NCBI RefSeq assembly: GCF_003703975.1
Contig: NZ_QTJY01000008.1
Coordinates: 186,001-250,000 of the forward strand
From: Larkinella soli
Lineage (GTDB): Bacteria; Bacteroidota; Bacteroidia; Cytophagales; Spirosomataceae
Length of the DNA stretch: 64,000 bases
Direction of reading: 5' to 3'
The translations under genes and the position numbers were made by a program. Numbering within the stretch: the first letter of the stretch is position 1; each line of letters starts with the position of its first letter. The notes below the pieces were generated by a model that worked only from the letters and a program-made list of their open reading frames with translations, was not told the DNA's origin and searched no databases. Shown here piece by piece: positions 40,137 to 49,446 of this stretch.

Positions 40137-41480
40137 TTATCGGGTCTTGACGGTAGGAGATTTGTAACCTGAAGGTTTCCGCTGATCCCGGATCATTTTT
40201 TCGAGCCGGGCGATTTTCTTATCCTGACGGATGCGATTGTCTTCCTGCCGGATCAGATAGAGGGTCAGTTCCTCGATCTTTTCCAGCAGCCGGGCGTCCA
40301 TTTTGGCCACATCCAGCCCTTCCTTCACGACGGTTTCGGCGGAGGGGATTCCCGGCAGATGTCCATGCGCCCGAACAAAGCCGGCCACTTCCTTCAGGCT
40401 GCGGAGTTGATAACCGGGAGCCAGCACTTTGTCGCGCCAGTCGTCGGTGCTGCGTACGGCTACTTGTACCTTTTCGGTCAGGATGCCGTCGGCCACGTAA
40501 AGCCGGTAGCCCTCCGGCGTCCGGGCAATGTCGGATCCGATCACCACCCCGCCGGTATTGGTATTGACGAGGTGGCTGCCCCGCGTTTGCCAGAGGGCTC
40601 CGTCGGACTCGTCAGCCCCCACCCGGGCAGTGGAATTGATACTCGCAAGAATGACGTTGCCCAAGGCGTCGATGGTGAGGAACTTGGTTTTATTCAAAAC
40701 CGTGGCGGGTGAAGCGCTCGTCAGATTCGCCAGCCGCAGGCCGGACTGGTTGGCCGCTCCGCTGACAAGATGAAGTCGGGCCTGGGGTGCATCCGTCCCG
40801 ATGCCGACGTTGACCCCGGTAGTTCCGAGCACCAGAGCATTGCTGACCGAGACTTTGGCATTGGCGCCGATGGCGGTGGCATTGTTGAGGCTGGCGCTGT
40901 TCGGGCCGGTCACGTCGGCTTCCGAGCCGAGGAAGGTGTTGGTCTGGCCGGTTTTGTTGTTGTAACCGGACCGGTATCCGAGGAATGTATTGCGGTTTCC
41001 GGTATCATTTAAATACCCGGCATGATAACCTAAAAATGCGTTATTAGCCCCTTTGTTAGTCCATCCCGTCCCGGCACCGATAAAGGTATTGTACCCACCG
41101 GTCGCGCCGGCACCTGCCTGGGTGCCGATAAAGGTATTGTAGCTTTCAATGGTCATAGCACTTCCTGCGCCATACCCCATATATACATTATGGGTACCCG
41201 TCGTATTTTTATATCCGGCAGAGTGACCTACAAAGGAGTTTCGGTATCCACTTGTCGTGTTATAACCGGAGGCAAATCCAAAAAAGGAGTTATCGGAACT
41301 GGTGGATAGTAGAGATTTACCTGAAAAATATCCTACACAATTTGAAGACCTTCCTATAGAATGCAGGAATCGAATGGTGTCGACTTTGATAAACTCCTGC
41401 CCGTTGATCGAAATGGGAAGTGTCTGGGCAAAAACGGCCTGGCCAATCAGCCAGAAGCCGACAACTAATCGTTTGTTCAT
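40137..41480 (-). CDS. Secreted head-repeat/tail-fibre-like surface protein
   Basis: A 447-residue protein with a signal peptide ending near VFAQ. Residues ~50-190 hold about nine short repeats of the form NTFLGYxAG or NSFVGHSAGY, like the trimeric head repeats of adhesins. A C-terminal region (~345-447) has WRDKVLAPGYQLRSLKEV, HLPGIPSAE and a coiled-coil tail. This resembles the tail-fibre-type ends of many Bacteroidota surface proteins. It probably forms trimers on the cell surface; a role in adhesion is inferred. The 5' part is AT-richer than the 3' part. Confidence 0.7.
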   Translation of the reverse strand: MNKRLVVGFWLIGQAVFAQTLPISINGQEFIKVDTIRFLHSIGRSSNCVGYFSGKSLLSTSSDNSFFGFASGYNTTSGYRNSFVGHSAGYKNTTGTHNVYMGYGAGSAMTIESYNTFIGTQAGAGATGGYNTFIGAGTGWTNKGANNAFLGYHAGYLNDTGNRNTFLGYRSGYNNKTGQTNTFLGSEADVTGPNSASLNNATAIGANAKVSVSNALVLGTTGVNVGIGTDAPQARLHLVSGAANQSGLRLANLTSASPATVLNKTKFLTIDALGNVILASINSTARVGADESDGALWQTRGSHLVNTNTGGVVIGSDIARTPEGYRLYVADGILTEKVQVAVRSTDDWRDKVLAPGYQLRSLKEVAGFVRAHGHLPGIPSAETVVKEGLDVAKMDARLLEKIEELTLYLIRQEDNRIRQDKKIARLEKMIRDQRKPSGYKSPTVKTR

Positions 41481-41512
41481 GTTCGATGGATTTTATACTG
41501 TGATCTATTGAT

Positions 41513-44500
41513 CTATTTAGGAAAAACGAGACCCGCTTTATTTAGAGGAATTAGATACCCCGATGCGCAGGTGAGCAGACGGGTACTGCCGTTGGCTTTC
41601 AGCGTTACCGCATGCCGAAGCAGGACCGAGTCGGTCAGCGTCGGTATCCGGCCGCAGCTCCAGGTGGCGGGGTCGTGCCAGTCACCGGCTTTCAACGTAG
41701 TCAGGACGGTTCCCGGCGGGCAGGTTACTGGCAGAATAGTGACTGTAGCCGAACCATAAACCGTCCCACCGGTGCAGCCGTTGCGAAGGTTTGAAATGGA
41801 ATAGGTTTTTGTTCCGGAGGGACTTACAGAAAACACAAAGGGCGTAGTGACCGTCGAGAAGCTTTGAACTACCGAAACACCGTCAGAAACCGTAAAACTC
41901 CAGGGACTGTTGCCGGTCAGGGCTACGCTCAGACTGGCCGATTGTCCGGCGGTGATGGTCCGGCTTCCCGATAAGGTTGCCGTCGGTGGGCTACACACCG
42001 TTACCGTGGCAGAGCCGGTTCCATTTGCACTGCCGCAGGTGTTGGCCACCCGGGATATACTGTAGGTGGTCGTGGTGGCCGGAGTGACGGGGATCGAATA
42101 AGGAGAGGTGGTGACGTTGCTGAATGTTCGCCCATCCGAGAGGGTCAGGCTCCAGGGGCCGGTTCCTGTCAGGGCCACATTCAGGCTCGCACTTTGACCA
42201 GCAATGATGGTCTGGCTTCCGCTCAGGATAGCGCCGGGAGCTGAACAGACGGATATCGTCGCTGCGCCCGAAGCGGTTCCAATCCCACAAGCATTGCTCA
42301 CCCGCGTGATGGTATAGGTGGTGGTGCTGGTGGGACTGACCACTATCGAATGAGGGGAATTGGTCAGGCCAGAAAACACCTGCCCATCCGACAGGGTTAG
42401 GCTCCACGGACTTGTGCCCGTCAACGCCACACTCAGGGTAGTACTTTGCCCTGGGCTGATCGTCCGGCTCCCCGTCAGGGTGGCCGCAGCGGTGGTGCAG
42501 GGCGGCACTACCGTCAGCGTGGCCGAACCATTCCCCGCAGCGCTGCCGCAGGCATTGCCTACCCGGGCGACCGAATAGGTAGTCGTGCCGGCGGGGGTGA
42601 CGCTGAGGGCGGCCGGTGAACTGGTCAGGTTCGTAAACACCTGTCCTGTCGACAAGGTCAGACTCCAGGGGCTATTTCCCGATAAGGCCGGTGTTAACAC
42701 TGCACTCTGCCCCGCTAAGACGGTCTGGCTGCCGCTCAGCGTAGCTCCGGGAGCCACACAGGCCGGTAGAACCGTCACATTGGCCACCCCTGAACCGGTA
42801 CCTTCCCCACAGGTGTTGGCCACCCGGGTAATGGTGTAGACCGTACTGCTGGTGGGCCTTATTCCCAACCGCCAGAGCGAGCTGGTAATATTACTGTAGT
42901 TCTGCCCGGTAGATAGCGTCACACTCCAGGGACCAGAACCAGTAAACGCAAAGTTCAAATAAGCGTATTGCCCCAAAGTAATGGTCTGGCTGCCCGTCAG
43001 TGTAGCGGTAGGCGTAGCACACGGGGGTGGTGCCACCGTCACCGTGGCCGAACCGGTTCCTGCCGCACTGCCGCAGGCATTGGCCACCCGACTGATGGTG
43101 TAGGTGGTCGTAGTAGCCGGAGTAACGGGGATGAAAAAGGGAGAGGTAGTGACGTTGCTGAAGCTGTGTCCGTCGGACAAGGTAAAACTCCAGGGGCCTG
43201 TGCCCGTCAAAGAAACGCCCAGACTCGCACTCTGCCCAGTCGTGACGGTCTGACTGCCTGATAGGCTGGCAGCGGGAGCAGTACAAACCGGAATTACCGT
43301 CACCGTGGCCGAACCATTGCCCGCAGCACTGCCGCAGGCGTTACTTACCGTTTCAACGGAGTAGGTTGTGGTTGTCGTCGGATTTAACCCGACATTGACG
43401 GTCGGATTGGTAAGATTGCGCACAAAAGATCCGTCTGAAAAAGTAACATTCCATGGATAACTTCCAGTAAGTGACAATTTTATCGAGGCAGTTTGCCCTG
43501 CAGTAATTGTCTGGTTGCCGGAAACGGTGACGGTCGGGGGCATACATTGGGATAATACGGTTACCGTTGCCGTCCCTGAAGTCGTTCCGGTAGCACAGGC
43601 ATTGCTGACTTTCGTGATGGTATAAGAGGTGGTTATTGCCGGACTGACCGGAATTTCCAAAGAAGAAGGGGAAACATTGGTGAAGGACTGGCCGTCGGAT
43701 AAGGTCAGATTCCAGGGTCCTCCAAAGAATAAAAAGGCGGTCAGGGTAGTACTCTGGCCAGCGGTGATAGTGGAGTTACCGGATAGGGAAGCACTCGGTT
43801 TGCCTTGAACGACGAATTGCGAACTTTCGGTTCCGATAATAGAAAGATCCTTTAAGGCAACTCGAACTTTATAATTTCCAGTGGGAAAATTAGAAGGCAA
43901 AACGCCTGAAACCGGGCTGGCCGGCCCACTGCCAACCGAACTTGAAACCAGTTGATTGGACGAATTTAATACCTGAACAACAAAAGGATTTGCCGGATCA
44001 AAAATGCCAGTCTTTTGAAAACTAACCTGAATACTATCTCCGGCGCAAAACTTCATTTTGTTCGGGGCTGCTGCGGAAATGGAGGAGGAAGTAAACTGTG
44101 AGACGATGTTGCTGTAGGCATTGATGGAATTAGATGCCTTGACCCGATAGAAATAGGTGGTATTTGCGGCCTCCAGATCGGTGAACCTTTTTTCAACAGG
44201 ACCCACCCCACCTATCGTAATAAAATTGACGCCGTCTGTAGACCTTTCAATAAAATAACCTGTCTCACTTATATTTCCCTCCCAGGCTAAAGTCACTGTG
44301 GAGCCGTTTTTTGACCCGATTAAGTTTATTGGACCAATGGAGACGGGAGCGGCACAGTCATATTTCCAGTTCCAGAAGTCTCCTATAGGTGGCTTTTGAG
44401 CCCAAAGCTGTTGATCGTTATACTCCCGCTTAATTCTCTGAGTCTGCCCCTCCGTCAATGTTTTAATATAATTCTTACCAAAAGAATAACTCATAAGATT

Positions 44501-45280
44501 GAGGTTATCCGGTGCAAAGGGTTCTCCGTTATCATCTACTTTTGGATCGAGGCCAATACTTGCCCTCCCATTCGGATCAGCAGGTGTATCGCATAAGGAA
44601 TCCCCGGCGGTTTCGCAATTGCGTCCGGTACCTCTGGTAACTAATTCACGTAAGGCCGGATTGGTATTATCGCTGTTTTCGAAGGTATGAAGCAAACCAA
44701 AATAGTGGCCTAACTCATGCGCCAGCGTATATTCTGCACCGATGCTGTTAGGAATATCGTTACTCATAAGGATCATGTTTTTCCTGTTATAAGAATTGAA
44801 GGCATACCCCCCTCTTACAAACCGACTTCCATCCGTACTGAATGTATTGAAGTAATAAACATTGATCGTATTCCTCTTACTAAAAGTGCTTAAGGAGTCA
44901 GCTTCCGTTTTTAAATCGAAATCATAATACTTATCGCTGTTTATATAGTGAGGTGTTGCATTACAGAAATAAAATTGAATTTGAGATTTGAGGAAGGCTT
45001 TATTGGTCAGCGCAAGCCCATGATTTATTTCTTTCAATGTTGCCCCTCCCGTACCATCGCTTTTTTGCACAATATGTACCTGAACTGGAATATAGGATAT
45101 CCCATTAACCACCGAGGTGGAACTAGCGGAAGCGATTTTTGCTGCTTTTAACCTTATCCGTCTCATCAACTCCTTTTCACCTGCAGATGGCTCATAGGTT
45201 TCACACCGAAACTGCCCGAAGACAAACGAATTGACACACAGCAGCATCGCCACTGCGAATAGTCTTACAAATGGTCTCAT
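41513..45280 (-). CDS. Secreted pappalysin/M43-like metalloprotease with eight Ig-like repeats
   Basis: A protein of about 1,255 residues with a signal peptide ending near VFGQ. The metzincin zinc motif HELGHYFGLLH is at 188-198, with a Met-turn LMSYSFG further on. A fibronectin type III-like domain (~300-390) is followed by a beta domain (~410-490). Eight tandem ~85-residue repeats then run to about residue 1190. The C-terminal ~70 residues contain AGDWHDPATWSCGRIPT, seen in surface-displayed proteins. It probably cleaves extracellular proteins. The ATG at 45280 precedes the signal peptide; an upstream TTG at 45304 is rejected. The protease half is visibly AT-richer than neighbouring genes. 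Confidence 0.85.
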   Translation of the reverse strand: MRPFVRLFAVAMLLCVNSFVFGQFRCETYEPSAGEKELMRRIRLKAAKIASASSTSVVNGISYIPVQVHIVQKSDGTGGATLKEINHGLALTNKAFLKSQIQFYFCNATPHYINSDKYYDFDLKTEADSLSTFSKRNTINVYYFNTFSTDGSRFVRGGYAFNSYNRKNMILMSNDIPNSIGAEYTLAHELGHYFGLLHTFENSDNTNPALRELVTRGTGRNCETAGDSLCDTPADPNGRASIGLDPKVDDNGEPFAPDNLNLMSYSFGKNYIKTLTEGQTQRIKREYNDQQLWAQKPPIGDFWNWKYDCAAPVSIGPINLIGSKNGSTVTLAWEGNISETGYFIERSTDGVNFITIGGVGPVEKRFTDLEAANTTYFYRVKASNSINAYSNIVSQFTSSSISAAAPNKMKFCAGDSIQVSFQKTGIFDPANPFVVQVLNSSNQLVSSSVGSGPASPVSGVLPSNFPTGNYKVRVALKDLSIIGTESSQFVVQGKPSASLSGNSTITAGQSTTLTAFLFFGGPWNLTLSDGQSFTNVSPSSLEIPVSPAITTSYTITKVSNACATGTTSGTATVTVLSQCMPPTVTVSGNQTITAGQTASIKLSLTGSYPWNVTFSDGSFVRNLTNPTVNVGLNPTTTTTYSVETVSNACGSAAGNGSATVTVIPVCTAPAASLSGSQTVTTGQSASLGVSLTGTGPWSFTLSDGHSFSNVTTSPFFIPVTPATTTTYTISRVANACGSAAGTGSATVTVAPPPCATPTATLTGSQTITLGQYAYLNFAFTGSGPWSVTLSTGQNYSNITSSLWRLGIRPTSSTVYTITRVANTCGEGTGSGVANVTVLPACVAPGATLSGSQTVLAGQSAVLTPALSGNSPWSLTLSTGQVFTNLTSSPAALSVTPAGTTTYSVARVGNACGSAAGNGSATLTVVPPCTTAAATLTGSRTISPGQSTTLSVALTGTSPWSLTLSDGQVFSGLTNSPHSIVVSPTSTTTYTITRVSNACGIGTASGAATISVCSAPGAILSGSQTIIAGQSASLNVALTGTGPWSLTLSDGRTFSNVTTSPYSIPVTPATTTTYSISRVANTCGSANGTGSATVTVCSPPTATLSGSRTITAGQSASLSVALTGNSPWSFTVSDGVSVVQSFSTVTTPFVFSVSPSGTKTYSISNLRNGCTGGTVYGSATVTILPVTCPPGTVLTTLKAGDWHDPATWSCGRIPTLTDSVLLRHAVTLKANGSTRLLTCASGYLIPLNKAGLVFPK
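41721..43797 (-). repeat. Eight tandem ~85-residue coding repeats
   Basis: Each unit follows the plan SGSQTITAGQSASL, ALTGTGPWSLTLSDG, TTTYTITRVANACGSA and a short ATVTV strand. At the DNA level units 3 and 7 share long near-identical stretches, suggesting recent unit copying. Boundaries are approximate. Confidence 0.85.
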
Positions 45281-45430
45281 CGATTTTGGAAGGATTCGGC
45301 GCAACGGGTGGCCCAGCCGTTTAACCTTTTGGATTGGTTTTCGAATGCGTAATACACCGGCCGACCCCGAATCATAGGTTGGGATTGGGAATAATTTATA
45401 ACCCAGTGCCGACTACAGCACCTAATTATC

Positions 45431-46051
45431 TCACATAAAGAGACTTAGAGAAGTCAGTAGAATAACCGGGGCCTGCCTGAGGAGCTTTTCCATTTCTCTC
45501 CGGATGAAGACATTCGCTTTGACGATGTGGTCGTTGACGGTGCCGCGCGAGATGCCGAACCGCCGGGCCACCTCCTCGTAGGAACAGCCTTCCAGCTTGC
45601 AGAGCCGGAAGATGGTTTGCCGCCGGGACGGCAGGGCACCGATCACCCGGTCCAGCAGGGGCTCCAGCTCCCCGTAAAAATCGGAAACGGTCGGGTCGAG
45701 GCTTTCAAAATCGGAAAGCAGGTCGGACCGGTACCGTTCTTCCAAGGCCGCCCGACGCCGGTCGTTGAGCATCTGATTTTTACAAACCCGGTAGAGATAA
45801 GCCCGCAGGTTCTGGGTGGGGTCCAGCTGAAGGCGGCTTTCCCAGACCTTCAGAAACACATCGTGCAGCACATCTTCCGTGCCGGCCGCCGACCGTACGA
45901 ACCGCAGCACAAACCGGTGCAGTTCCCCATAATAATCGTGGTACAGCCGCCGAAAGGCCCGTTCATCCCCGCAGGCAATCCCGTCGGCCAGTTCGCTTTC
46001 CTGCGAGAACTCTACTAAATTGTTACCATTTTCGGATAGATAGTTCATCAT
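45431..46051 (-). CDS. ECF RNA polymerase sigma factor
   Basis: A 206-residue ECF sigma factor. Region 2 contains FRRLYHDYYGELHRFVLRFV and VLHDVFLKVWESR. Region 4 contains LPSRRQTIFRLCKLEGCSYEEVARRFGISRGTVNDHI. A short hydrophobic C-terminal tail resembles that of the factor at 1232. The ATG at 46051 (MMNYLSENG) starts the homologous part; the frame upstream is the antisense of the next sigma gene. No FecR or SusC gene follows it. It is divergent from the sigma gene at 46235. Confidence 0.9.
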   Translation of the reverse strand: MMNYLSENGNNLVEFSQESELADGIACGDERAFRRLYHDYYGELHRFVLRFVRSAAGTEDVLHDVFLKVWESRLQLDPTQNLRAYLYRVCKNQMLNDRRRAALEERYRSDLLSDFESLDPTVSDFYGELEPLLDRVIGALPSRRQTIFRLCKLEGCSYEEVARRFGISRGTVNDHIVKANVFIRREMEKLLRQAPVILLTSLSLFM

Positions 46052-46064
46052 AGGCTTAACATAT

Positions 46065-46080
46065 ATTTGTATATACAAAT
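46065..46080. promoter_or_regulatory. 16-bp palindrome between divergent sigma genes
   Basis: ATTTGTATATACAAAT is a perfect palindrome 14 bp upstream of the minus-strand sigma ATG. The plus-strand sequence TATATTTG at 46062-46069 also matches the TAnnTTTG -7 element. It may be an operator overlapping a promoter. Confidence 0.4.
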
Positions 46081-46234
46081 CACCGCAATCTAAACGTTCT
46101 GTCTGAATAATCCGGAACGGCGTACTTTTTTTGAGCTTTATCCGCCGGCGAAAATTTTTCCGGCTGGTTCCGTAACCTTCCCGGATTCCGGGAGTTTTCA
46201 CGTCCGAATTCGCTGAACCCAAACGCACACTCGC

Positions 46235-46783
46235 TTGAACGCTCTGACGGACAACGCATTGATGACTCAGGTAAGAGACGGGAATCTGGAAAAGATGGGC
46301 CTGCTCTTCGAGCGGTATCATCGGCCCCTGTTCGGTTTCCTGTACCACATGACCGGGCAGGCCGACGCCAGCGAGGACCTGGTCCAGAACGTCTTTTATC
46401 GGATGCTGAAATACCGGCACACGTTCACCGGCGAGGGCGAATTCCGGACCTGGATGTACCATCTGGCCCGCAACGTGCTGGCCGACCATGTTCGGAAGGC
46501 CAAACCGTCCGCCCGGCATTATGACCTGGCCGACTTCGTGGACCGCATCGGCGGGGGCGCGCCGGCCGACGAACGGATGCAGAAGGAACAGGAACTGGCT
46601 TCGCTGCACGACGCCCTGCGAAAGCTCAGCCCCGACCACCGCGAAATCCTGATTCTGAGCCGGTTTCAGGAGCTTAAATACGAGGAGATCGCCCGCATCC
46701 TGAACCTGACGGAAGGGGCCGTGAAGGTGCGGGTTCACCGGGCCATGAATGAATTGAAAACCTTATTTCTGAAGCGACAATGA
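46235..46783 (+). CDS. ECF RNA polymerase sigma factor, operon leader
   Basis: A 182-residue ECF sigma factor. Region 2 has LLFERYHRPLFGFLYHMTG and DLVQNVFYRMLKY. Region 4 has LSPDHREILILSRFQELKYEEIARIL. The longest frame starts with TTG at 46235; the first ATG is at 46262 (MTQVRDGN) and would lose nine residues. Its stop overlaps the start of the next gene by 4 bp (ATGA), so translation is coupled to the anti-sigma factor. This sigma/anti-sigma/DUF4097 arrangement resembles envelope-stress or metal-response units, which is inference. Confidence 0.9.
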   Translation: MNALTDNALMTQVRDGNLEKMGLLFERYHRPLFGFLYHMTGQADASEDLVQNVFYRMLKYRHTFTGEGEFRTWMYHLARNVLADHVRKAKPSARHYDLADFVDRIGGGAPADERMQKEQELASLHDALRKLSPDHREILILSRFQELKYEEIARILNLTEGAVKVRVHRAMNELKTLFLKRQ

Positions 46784-47601
46784 ATTGTGAACATAGCCGG
46801 AACCAACTGGTCGACCTGCTGGGAAATCAGCTTGCGGAGGCCGAACGAATCACCTTGGAAGTACACCTGGCGCAATGCCCGGACTGCCGGGAAGAACTGG
46901 CCGCCACCCGCCGGCTCTGGCAGGCGATGGGCCGGATGCCGGTGCCTGAGCCGACCGAAAAGATGCGGGTGCGGTTTTACGCCATGGTCGAAACCTACAA
47001 AGACGCCGAAGCGGCCAAACGCCGGCGCTCCCTGAAAAGCGTATTCCGCCGGATACGAAGGGCCCTAACGCCCCAACTGGCGCTCCGGCTGGCCTACAGC
47101 CTCCTCCTGGTCGGCGCCGGCCTCGCCGGTGGCTACTGGCTCAGCGCCCGCAATGCCCCGGCCGTGGCCTACGAGCGGCAGATCGACGCGCTCTCCACCC
47201 AGGTGCAGGAGATGCACCAGACGGTGCTGCTTTCGCTGCTCGAAAACCCTTCGGCCTCCGAGCGGCTCCGCGCCATCGGCTACACCCGCGAAATCGGGCA
47301 GGTTGACCGGAAGGTGACCGAAGCGTTGCTCAGCACCCTTAACAACGACCCAAACGTCAACGTGCGATTAGTAACGCTGGAAGCCCTCGCCCAACTGGCC
47401 GACGACCCCAAAGTTCGGGAAGGGCTGGTGCAGTCGATCACGCAGCAGGACTCCCCGCTGGTGCAGGCGGCCCTGGCGGACGTAATGGTTAAACTTCAGG
47501 AAAAACGGTCGGTCCGGCCCCTGAAGCAGCTGCTCCATCAGGAGAATGTAGACGATCTGGTCAAAACCAAGATCAAGGAGAGTATCAAAGCCCTGTCATA
47601 A
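46780..47601 (+). CDS. Zinc-finger anti-sigma factor with HEAT-repeat periplasmic domain
   Basis: A 273-residue membrane protein. The cytoplasmic anti-sigma zinc finger (~1-45) has HLAQCPDC, the HxxxCxxC core. A transmembrane helix lies at about 105-125 (LAYSLLLVGAGLAGGYWL). A coiled segment (~132-155) and two to three HEAT-like helical repeats (~160-273, VNVRLVTLEALAQLADDPKVREGLV) follow on the periplasmic side. It would hold the preceding sigma factor inactive until a periplasmic signal is sensed. HEAT repeats in place of the usual sensor domain suggest protein-protein recognition. Confidence 0.85.
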   Translation: MNCEHSRNQLVDLLGNQLAEAERITLEVHLAQCPDCREELAATRRLWQAMGRMPVPEPTEKMRVRFYAMVETYKDAEAAKRRRSLKSVFRRIRRALTPQLALRLAYSLLLVGAGLAGGYWLSARNAPAVAYERQIDALSTQVQEMHQTVLLSLLENPSASERLRAIGYTREIGQVDRKVTEALLSTLNNDPNVNVRLVTLEALAQLADDPKVREGLVQSITQQDSPLVQAALADVMVKLQEKRSVRPLKQLLHQENVDDLVKTKIKESIKALS

Positions 47602-47613
47602 CAACAAATTGCC

Positions 47614-48471
47614 ATGAAAACACCCCTCCTCCTCGGGACCCTGCTCCTGCTCGGCACCCAGACGTTTGCCCAGAGACTGGAAGACAAACGACACATCAGC
47701 AAGGAATTTTCCCTGTCCAAACCGGCCGGGTCCAGCACCCTGGCGATCTACAACATCAGCGGCTTCATCAAGGTCGAAGGGTATGCAGGCGATAAGGTCG
47801 TACTGGAAATCGACCAGACGCTGTCGGCGAAGGAGAGCAGTGTGCTGGAGCAGGGCAAACAGGAGTTCAAACTGGCCTTCGACCAGAACGCCGACAGCCT
47901 GATCGCCTACATCGCCGAGCCGTTCGATACGCGCCCCAAACGCAACTGGAACAACCGGAACGACCGGCATATCGACTACCACTTCGATCTGGATTTCACG
48001 GTGAAGGTGCCTTACGCGATGAACCTGCACGTCTCGACGGTCAACGGCGGGCAGGTGACCATCAAGGACGTCACGGGCAACCTCAACGCCCATAACGTCA
48101 ACGGGGCCATCACGCTGACGAACGTAAAGGGCACTTCGGTCGTCCGGACCATCAACGGCAACGTCGAGGCCAATTATCTGTCCACCCCGCCGGAAAAATC
48201 CTCGTACTATACATTGAACGGCGACATCAAAATCAGCTACCCGGCCGACCTCTCGGCCGACCTCCAGTTCAAGAGCTTCCAGGGTGAGTTTTATACCGAT
48301 TTTCCGAATGCGGAACTCCTGCCGGTCAAGGCCATCAAAACCGAGGAGCGCCGGGGTGACGGCACGGTCTACAAACTCAGCAAGGATACCTCCATCCGGA
48401 TCGGCAACGGCGGACGGACACTCCGGTTCGAAACCTTCAACGGCAACGTCTACATCAAAAAACAGTCCTGA
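47614..48471 (+). CDS. Secreted DUF4097-family beta-helix-like protein (copy 1)
   Basis: A 285-residue protein with a signal peptide (MKTPLLLGTLLLLGTQTFAQ). DUF4097-type strands are rich in NGxxT and NVNGAITLTNV motifs, which wind into a right-handed beta structure. It starts 12 bp after the anti-sigma gene, so it belongs to the same operon. It is a distant paralog of the next gene. The function is unknown; in such operons the protein is a candidate output or sensor partner of the anti-sigma factor. Confidence 0.8.
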   Translation: MKTPLLLGTLLLLGTQTFAQRLEDKRHISKEFSLSKPAGSSTLAIYNISGFIKVEGYAGDKVVLEIDQTLSAKESSVLEQGKQEFKLAFDQNADSLIAYIAEPFDTRPKRNWNNRNDRHIDYHFDLDFTVKVPYAMNLHVSTVNGGQVTIKDVTGNLNAHNVNGAITLTNVKGTSVVRTINGNVEANYLSTPPEKSSYYTLNGDIKISYPADLSADLQFKSFQGEFYTDFPNAELLPVKAIKTEERRGDGTVYKLSKDTSIRIGNGGRTLRFETFNGNVYIKKQS

Positions 48472-48530
48472 TCAAACCACCTGCAACCGGCGGCTCCCGA
48501 AACAACCGGACCGCCGTCAACCTGAAGATT

Positions 48531-49382
48531 ATGAAAACCAATGCATTGACTATCTCCGTATGCCTCCTGCTGGGTACCCTCTGGGCCGGCCCGCTGCTGG
48601 CCCAGAACGAGAATCAGAATGAAGTGAAGGAACAACTGGTCGTGCCGCTGACCGACCCGGGCAAAGCGGGCACGCTGGAAGTTCACCTCATCAACGGGTC
48701 GATTCACGTGATCGGCACCAACGCGAAGGAAGTGACCGTCGAAGCCGTTACCGACTCAGGGTCGGGCGGCCGGAAAGACGGCAGGGACGACGAACTCGCC
48801 GGCGGCATGAAACGGATCAACTCCCGGGGCGGCATCGAACTGACCGCCGTCGAACGCAACAACACCGTCAAGGTCGAGTCCAGCTTCATGAAACGGGCCG
48901 TCCGGCTGACTATCCGGGTGCCTCAGCGGTTTGCGCTCAAGGTCGGAACCGTCAACCAGGGCAACATTACGGTCGAGAACATCACCGGGGCCGTGGAAGT
49001 GTCGAACGTCAACGGAAAGATCACGCTCACGAACATCGCCGGGTCGGCGGTCGCCAACACGGTCAACGGTCAGCTGACGGCCACCTTCCGGGAGGTCAGC
49101 CCCAACACGCCGATGGCCTTCTCGACGCTTAACGGCAATGTGGACGTCACCTTCCCGGCCAACGTCAAATCCAGCCTGAAGATGAAGTCCGACCGGGGCG
49201 ACATCTACAGCGACTTCGACATCGACGTCGACAAAACGGAGCCGAAAACCTCCCGCTCCAAAGAAGAAGGGATGTACCGGGTGGCCGTGGAAGACTGGGT
49301 CTACGGCAAGATCAACGGCGGAGGCCCCGAAGTGATGATGAAGAACATGCACGGCAACATCTACATCCGCAAGGCGAAGTAA
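48531..49382 (+). CDS. Secreted DUF4097-family beta-helix-like protein (copy 2)
   Basis: A 283-residue protein with a signal peptide (MKTNALTISVCLLLGTLWA and following residues, cleaved near LLAQ). It shares with the preceding gene the motifs VSNVNGKITLTNI, STLNGNVDVTFPA and the ending MHGNIYIRKA. It is the last gene of the sigma/anti-sigma operon and is followed by an intrinsic terminator. The pair probably arose by duplication; only the central repeat region is well conserved. Confidence 0.8.
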   Translation: MKTNALTISVCLLLGTLWAGPLLAQNENQNEVKEQLVVPLTDPGKAGTLEVHLINGSIHVIGTNAKEVTVEAVTDSGSGGRKDGRDDELAGGMKRINSRGGIELTAVERNNTVKVESSFMKRAVRLTIRVPQRFALKVGTVNQGNITVENITGAVEVSNVNGKITLTNIAGSAVANTVNGQLTATFREVSPNTPMAFSTLNGNVDVTFPANVKSSLKMKSDRGDIYSDFDIDVDKTEPKTSRSKEEGMYRVAVEDWVYGKINGGGPEVMMKNMHGNIYIRKAK

Positions 49383-49404
49383 AAGAACCAGGATAACTGT
49401 ATGG

Positions 49405-49436
49405 ATACCCGGCCGATTCCGGCTGGGTATTTTTTA
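49405..49436 (+). terminator. Intrinsic terminator of the DUF4097 operon
   Basis: An 11-bp stem (49405-49415 with 49420-49430, one G-U pair, loop ATTC) is followed by T6. Its T-run overlaps the -7 element of the fic gene. Confidence 0.85.
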
Positions 49437-49442
49437 TATTTG
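49435..49442 (+). promoter_or_regulatory. -7 element of fic (TATATTTG)
   Basis: TATATTTG fits TAnnTTTG exactly and lies only 4 bp before the fic ATG at 49447. Transcription would start at or just inside the start codon, predicting a leaderless or near-leaderless message. Confidence 0.5.
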
Positions 49443-49446
49443 CCGC

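Noticed and set aside
41721-43797. CRISPR-like periodicity
   Set aside because: The period is ~255 bp, in frame and coding for Ig-like repeats; there are no short direct repeats with unique spacers.
46052-46738. N-terminal extension of the minus-strand sigma factor
   Set aside because: It is the complement of the sigma gene at 46235; homology starts at the ATG at 46051.
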